DNA from: an uncultured Ruminiclostridium sp.
Lineage (GTDB): Bacteria; Bacillota; Clostridia; Oscillospirales; Acutalibacteraceae
Assembly: GCA_902490005.1 (NCBI GenBank)
Contig: CABUCM010000070.1
Coordinates: 1-7,812 of the forward strand
Direction of reading: 5' to 3'
Length of the DNA: 7,812 nucleotides
Shown: positions 5,005-7,812 of the stretch, piece after piece
Layout of the letters: every line of letters begins with the position of its first letter
Numbering within the stretch: position 1 is the first letter of the stretch
The notes under the pieces: generated by a model
Seen by the model: the letters and a program-made list of their open reading frames with translations, nothing else
What the model was told of the DNA's origin: nothing
Databases searched by the model: none
Made by a program: the position numbers and the translations under genes

Positions 5005-5379
5005 GTGAAAGAAACAAAGCAGCGGGAAAGGAAAAAAATCAACCCCTTTACCCAAATCGGATATCTTTTGCTGACCAAGGGGAACCGCTATCTGAACGCG
5101 TTTTTTCTGCTGGCCGGTTTCGCCCTGGGAGGGACCTTTCTGGTGTTGGGGGTCAACAGCGTAGGCCCGTCCTTTGCTTACGCCGCCCGGGTCAACGACG
5201 CTATACGGCAGGGAATCGAGTTTGTCACCCGGGACGACGCTGTGGCGGCCTGGGAGCAGGCGTGGCTTTCGGCGTTTTTATGCCTGTTCTGCCTGGCGGT
5301 GATGGCGGCCTGTGTGCTTGTAGGCATAAAAATGGTCAAAATCATTCTGGAATTCCAGCGCCGGGGCAGGACTTTATAA
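5005..5379 (+). CDS. Two-helix membrane protein of unknown function
   Basis: I do not recognise this 124-residue protein. It has a strongly basic N-terminus (KETKQRERKK), a hydrophobic segment at about 30-52, a soluble stretch of about 33 residues with several charges (ARVNDAIRQGIEF…), and a second hydrophobic segment at about 86-108, followed by a short basic end (QRRGRTL). The likely topology is both ends inside and the middle outside. Two GTG codons stand in a row at 5002 and 5005. The GGAGG of the ribosome binding site (4993-4997) is four bases from the first and seven from the second, so I prefer 5005; starting at 5002 adds one residue. The gene is divergent from the CpXC cluster and may be followed by its own short untranslated tail, as no strong terminator is visible before 5472. 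Confidence 0.8.
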   Translation: MKETKQRERKKINPFTQIGYLLLTKGNRYLNAFFLLAGFALGGTFLVLGVNSVGPSFAYAARVNDAIRQGIEFVTRDDAVAAWEQAWLSAFLCLFCLAVMAACVLVGIKMVKIILEFQRRGRTL

Positions 5380-5421
5380 GCTTTTTCTCAGGAAAGACTA
5401 TAATTTTTCATTTTTCTGAAG

Positions 5422-5427
5422 TATAAT
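5422..5427 (+). promoter_or_regulatory. Possible -10 box ahead of the 5472 gene
   Basis: TATAAT at 5422-5427 lies 44 bases before the start codon, and a second TATAAT occurs at 5399-5404. Neither has a convincing -35 hexamer 16-18 bases upstream nor an extended -10. The AT-rich gap and lack of coupling to the preceding gene make a promoter here plausible but weakly supported. Confidence 0.4.
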
Positions 5428-5471
5428 AAAAGAAATCAAAAGCAAAATTCTTCATCAACGGAGGGATAAAA

Positions 5472-5960
5472 ATGGATTTTTTCAATACAGTGAGCTGTGC
5501 CATTGCCGCCGCCTATGAGGCGGTAGCCAATAAAAACCGGCAGACGGCGTCCAACAACCGCCTGAAGGCCATTGTCCGCAGTGAAATGGGAACCATCAAC
5601 CGGGCCTATATCGCCCTGGGAAAGCATTTTTACAATGACCTCCGGCACCAGGCCACCGGCGACGAGGCGGTTTTGTGCAGCGCTATCGACCAGGCCCAGG
5701 AGCGGATTCAAAAAGCCAGGGAAAAGCTGGCCGCGGAAAAACTGGTCAAAGGGAATGGCGGGAAGGATGCGCAAACAGACGGGCGGGGAAAGGCCCGCGC
5801 CTGGGAGGAGGACCTGGAAAACGACGACATCCTCACCGAAAAGCTGAGGGAAAGCCCGGTGTACCACCCCTTTGTGGCCCAGGCCCAGGAAGCGGCGGAC
5901 GACGCGGAGTCTGAGGAGGACTTGAAAATGCCGGAGCCTCGTACAGGCGACGGGGAATAA
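5472..5960 (+). CDS. Hypothetical helical, highly charged protein
   Basis: I cannot name this 162-residue protein. Residues 1-90 look helical: a short start (MDFFNTVSCAIAAAYEAVANK) and then a segment NNRLKAIVRSEMGTINRAY…LGKHFYN, with a second helix around 70-92 rich in Gln, Glu, Lys and Arg. This pattern resembles the N-terminal helical part of small clostridial proteins that end in a zinc ribbon, but no cysteine pair follows here; that link is inference. Residues 93-110 are a Gly/Lys-rich linker and the C-terminus is acidic (EEDLENDD, DDAESEED). There is no signal peptide and no clear membrane helix. The ATG follows a GGAGG site (ACGGAGGGA). It ends 13 bases before the flavodoxin gene, whose ribosome binding site follows its stop codon directly, so the two are co-transcribed. 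Confidence 0.82.
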   Translation: MDFFNTVSCAIAAAYEAVANKNRQTASNNRLKAIVRSEMGTINRAYIALGKHFYNDLRHQATGDEAVLCSAIDQAQERIQKAREKLAAEKLVKGNGGKDAQTDGRGKARAWEEDLENDDILTEKLRESPVYHPFVAQAQEAADDAESEEDLKMPEPRTGDGE

Positions 5961-5973
5961 AGGAGATTTTCTG

Positions 5974-6981
5974 ATGAAAATTCTGGTAGTGTGTTTTTCC
6001 CTTACTGGAAAAACGGAGCTCATCGCCAGGAAGCTGGCGAAATCCCTTGAGGCCGACTACGCGGCGTTGCAGCCGGTGAAATGGAAGTCGCGGTTTGCCG
6101 CTTATACGGTGGGGCTGTTTTTGGCCCAGCGCCATAAGGAGGTGGAGCTTCTGCCCCTGGAGGACGTGGATGTGGCCTCTTATGACTGCGTGGTGGTGGC
6201 GGGACCCATTTGGGGCGGCGCGCCGGCGCCCATGCTCAACGGTTTTATCCGCCAATACCAGCTGGAGGGGAAACAGACCTACGGCCTGCTATCCTGCGGC
6301 TTAGAGGGGAAATCCGCTTCCAAGCTTCTCCGGGAGGAGCTAGAGGCCGCCGGCACCAGATGCCGGTCCGTTATCACCGTAAAGGCGGAGGAGGAAACCC
6401 TGGAGGCGCTGGAAAAGGGCAAAATAGAGTTCCTTATGAATGAAAAGGGCAAAATTATTCTGCAGGTCAGCGAAAAGCACCGCAAGAAAAAGAACCTGAC
6501 GGAAGACCAGGTGCAGGAAATGCGGGACCTGATCGACGCTTCGGAGACCGACGACAGCGTCAAAAAGAAGGCGCCTCAGCCGGAGGAGGCCGTTTCCGCC
6601 GGGGAACCGGAAAAAGCCGAAGCCGCGGCAGAAGAAACGCAACCCGCCATGGAGGCCGTGGAAGAAGAAGCCGCCTCGGCGTCCCCGGATGAGCCGGAGG
6701 CGCCTGAGAAGGAAACGGGGCCGGAACCCGCTGAAAGCCAGGAACCGGCGGCTGCTGAAAACGGGCCGGAAGAGGCGGAACCCACGCCCCAGCCTGGGCC
6801 GGAAACAACAGAAAGTACGGCGGAAGCGCAAGCGCAGCCGGAGGAGCCTATGGGCCAAGAGGACGAACCGGCGGAGAAGGCGGGGCCCTCGGAAACAAAA
6901 GCGCCGGCGGAAACGGAAGAAGCGCCGAAAAAAACAAGAAAAGGGAGAAAACGCAATGAAGAACCCAATCGTAACAATTGA
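5974..6981 (+). CDS. Flavodoxin-fold protein with long acidic Ala/Glu/Pro tail
   Basis: The first ~160 residues of this 335-residue protein form a flavodoxin-like FMN-binding domain. The phosphate loop is S9-LTGKT-14 after strand KILVVCF. The middle strand DCVVVAGPIWGG (about 71-82) carries the GxPxW motif that contacts the flavin, and YGLLSCGLEGKS follows as the second flavin loop. This points to a cytoplasmic FMN electron carrier or quinone/NADPH reductase-like protein; the exact class is unclear. A charged helix (about 160-190, with KHRKKKNLTEDQVQEMRDL) leads to a tail of about 140 residues made mostly of Glu, Ala, Pro, Gln, Thr and Ser, ending in a basic KKTRKGRKR. Such a tail is unusual for flavodoxins. 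The ATG is 8 bases after AAAGGAG. The last 26 bases overlap the cyclophilin gene. The tail-coding DNA is nearly free of T and is open in other frames. Confidence 0.9.
   Translation: MKILVVCFSLTGKTELIARKLAKSLEADYAALQPVKWKSRFAAYTVGLFLAQRHKEVELLPLEDVDVASYDCVVVAGPIWGGAPAPMLNGFIRQYQLEGKQTYGLLSCGLEGKSASKLLREELEAAGTRCRSVITVKAEEETLEALEKGKIEFLMNEKGKIILQVSEKHRKKKNLTEDQVQEMRDLIDASETDDSVKKKAPQPEEAVSAGEPEKAEAAAEETQPAMEAVEEEAASASPDEPEAPEKETGPEPAESQEPAAAENGPEEAEPTPQPGPETTESTAEAQAQPEEPMGQEDEPAEKAGPSETKAPAETEEAPKKTRKGRKRNEEPNRNN
6942..6947 (+). promoter_or_regulatory. Ribosome binding site of the cyclophilin inside the flavodoxin gene
   Basis: AGGGAG lies eight bases before the ATG at 6956 and inside the last codons of the flavodoxin gene. 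It fixes the cyclophilin start despite the frame being open for over 400 bases upstream, and suggests translational coupling. Confidence 0.75.
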
Positions 6982-7474
6982 GATGGAAAATGGCGGCGTA
7001 ATGAAGGTGGAGTTATATCCTGACATCGCGCCCAACACGGTAGCCAATTTTATTTCCCTGGTGGAAAAGGGCTTTTATAACGGGACGATCTTTCACCGGG
7101 TGATCCCCGGCTTTATGATCCAGGGCGGCGACCCGGAGGGGACCGGTATGGGAGGCCCCGGCTACCGGATTCAGGGCGAGTTTACCGCAAACCGTTTTGA
7201 AAATAATTTGAAACACACCAAGGGCGTTATTTCCATGGCCCGTTCCGGCCATCCGGACAGCGCCGGTTCTCAATTCTTCATCATGGTGGCGGACGCGCCT
7301 CATTTGGATGGCCAGTACGCTTCCTTTGGCAAGGTGATCGAGGGGATCCAGGTGGCGGACGAGATCGTGTCGGCGCCCGCCAACTACAGCGACCGCCCCT
7401 TGGAGGACCAAAAGATGAAATCCGTCACGGTGGAAACCTTTGGGGAGGCCTATCCCCAGCCCCGGAAAGCGTAA
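6956..7474 (+). CDS. Cyclophilin-type peptidyl-prolyl cis-trans isomerase
   Basis: This 172-residue protein is a complete cyclophilin, which speeds cis-trans isomerisation of bonds before proline and helps folding. The active-site residues are in place: Arg48, Phe53, Met54 and Gln56 in FHRVIPGFMIQGGD, then SAGSQFFIM (102-110), and HLDG-x-YASFG (116-125), with the His in place of Trp that is usual in bacterial forms. There is no signal peptide, so it acts in the cytoplasm, like Bacillus PpiB. The cyclophilin homology starts within the first ten residues of the ATG at 6956. The open frame extends upstream to 6533, with an ATG at 6689, but that stretch is a reading of the flavodoxin tail in another frame and is Arg/Lys/Pro-rich. 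The gene overlaps the flavodoxin gene by 26 bases and is followed after 57 bases by a small membrane protein gene. Confidence 0.96.
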   Translation: MKNPIVTIEMENGGVMKVELYPDIAPNTVANFISLVEKGFYNGTIFHRVIPGFMIQGGDPEGTGMGGPGYRIQGEFTANRFENNLKHTKGVISMARSGHPDSAGSQFFIMVADAPHLDGQYASFGKVIEGIQVADEIVSAPANYSDRPLEDQKMKSVTVETFGEAYPQPRKA

Positions 7475-7531
7475 TCCACGCCCCTGGTTTTATTTTGAGG
7501 CGGCGGGCCAAAACGAAAGGGGAATCCCAGA

Positions 7532-7750
7532 ATGCTGAAGAAACATTGGGCGGGGCGCGGCCCCGGCGGGTCCTTGGAATACCCCGAAAAAGAGACGGCC
7601 GCCGGTAAGGGGCAGGAGGCCGGGGAGCCGTTGGCCCTAGGCGCTGCCTTCGGCCTGCTGCTGGGCTTGCTTTTGGAAAACCTGCTGCTGGGCTTTGTTC
7701 TGGGAACCGCGGTGGGCGCGGCGGCTGGAATGGTACGAAAAAAGAGATGA
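7532..7750 (+). CDS. Small glycine-zipper membrane protein
   Basis: The gene encodes 72 residues that I cannot assign to a named family. A hydrophilic N-terminal third (about 1-32, Gly/Lys/Glu-rich) precedes two short hydrophobic segments, about 33-48 and 51-67, parted by Glu49-Asn50. Glycines recur every fourth residue: 37, 41, 45, and then 54, 58, 62, 66. That is a double glycine zipper, a pattern that packs helices tightly in membranes. The end is basic (VRKKR), suggesting both ends are cytoplasmic. The ATG follows a modest AAGGGG site (7517-7522). It lies 57 bases after the cyclophilin with no strong terminator between, so it may be the last gene of that transcript. The start is less certain than the others, but the protein pattern supports a real gene. 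Confidence 0.75.
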   Translation: MLKKHWAGRGPGGSLEYPEKETAAGKGQEAGEPLALGAAFGLLLGLLLENLLLGFVLGTAVGAAAGMVRKKR

Positions 7751-7755
7751 AGAGC

Positions 7756-7782
7756 ATCCCCCTTCCTTTCCTTGAAGGGGAT
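7756..7782. repeat. Hairpin after the last gene
   Basis: ATCCCC-C-TTC (7756-7765) pairs with GAAGGGGAT (7774-7782), with one bulged C and an eight-base loop. It sits five bases after the stop codon. It is followed by six A rather than T on the plus strand, so it is not a standard terminator in that direction. It may be part of a leader for a gene beyond the window, or a 3'-end structure. Confidence 0.5.
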
Positions 7783-7812
7783 AAAAAAGGACCGCGAGGA
7801 TTGGGCGGCCGC

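Noticed and set aside
4856..5017. CpXC protein extended upstream to 5017
   Set aside because: The extra 54 codons cross the predicted promoter and the start of the divergent gene. The ATG at 4855 has a GGAGGA site at the right distance, and the CPxC motif then begins at residue 11.
5388..5420. Terminator between the two-helix protein and the 5472 gene
   Set aside because: TCAGGAAA can pair with TTTTCTGA only with a wobble and a long loop, and no T-run follows.
5422..5960. Zinc ribbon in the 162-residue protein
   Set aside because: It has only two cysteines (positions 9 and 69), not paired as CxxC, so no zinc ribbon is present even though its helical part recalls such proteins.
6689..6955. 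Cyclophilin starting at 6689 with a very basic N-terminal extension
   Set aside because: As an independent start it has no ribosome binding site, and the stretch is the flavodoxin tail read in another frame. It is kept only as a slippage question in the findings.
6340..7047. Long minus-strand open frames opposite the flavodoxin tail (Arg/Phe-rich or Ser/Gly-rich)
   Set aside because: They arise because the plus strand is nearly T-free, which removes stops from opposite frames. They have no ribosome binding sites and no recognisable domain.

Overview
The window looks like chromosomal DNA from a strictly anaerobic, fairly GC-rich Firmicute of the class Clostridia, probably in or near the Oscillospiraceae/Ruminococcaceae. 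This is inferred from strong AGGAGG-type ribosome binding sites, consensus or extended -10 sigma-A promoters, a stand-alone rubredoxin, a CpXC-domain protein, a clostridial-type sirtuin and a DUF348/G5/3D cell-wall protein. I see no transposase, integrase, phage gene, CRISPR array, tRNA or rRNA. No gene is obviously broken by a frameshift.

Layout from left to right. Positions 1-111 hold the terminator of a rubredoxin gene (112-270, minus). Its promoter is a perfect TTGACA-17-TATAAT and is overlapped by a near-perfect Fur/PerR-type operator. A 482-base AT-rich intergenic region (271-752) follows. It contains two unexplained sets of inverted repeats and a second perfect consensus promoter, which drives a secreted or membrane-anchored DUF348-G5-3D protein (753-1979, plus) that ends at a strong terminator. 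A GNAT acetyltransferase with its own extended -10 promoter and terminator comes next (2114-2563, plus). The 317-base gap at 2564-2880 has no convincing gene but several palindromes.

A minus-strand cluster is transcribed leftwards from about 4900: a CpXC protein (4855-4205), a four-helix membrane protein (4186-3674), a terminator-like hairpin, and a sirtuin (3600-2881). A divergent promoter at 4947-4975 drives a two-helix membrane protein (5005-5379, plus).

A plus-strand cluster fills the rest: an unknown coiled-coil-like protein (5472-5960), a flavodoxin-fold protein with a long Glu/Ala/Pro-rich tail (5974-6981), a cyclophilin whose start lies inside the flavodoxin gene (6956-7474), and a small glycine-zipper membrane protein (7532-7750).

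The genes most open to new biology are the CpXC/membrane/sirtuin cluster and the tailed flavodoxin-cyclophilin pair. In the latter, the tail-coding DNA is almost free of T and is open in a second frame that runs directly into the cyclophilin. No single pathway ties the whole window together. Redox and oxidative-stress handling (rubredoxin, flavodoxin) and protein modification or folding (sirtuin, GNAT, cyclophilin) are recurring themes.
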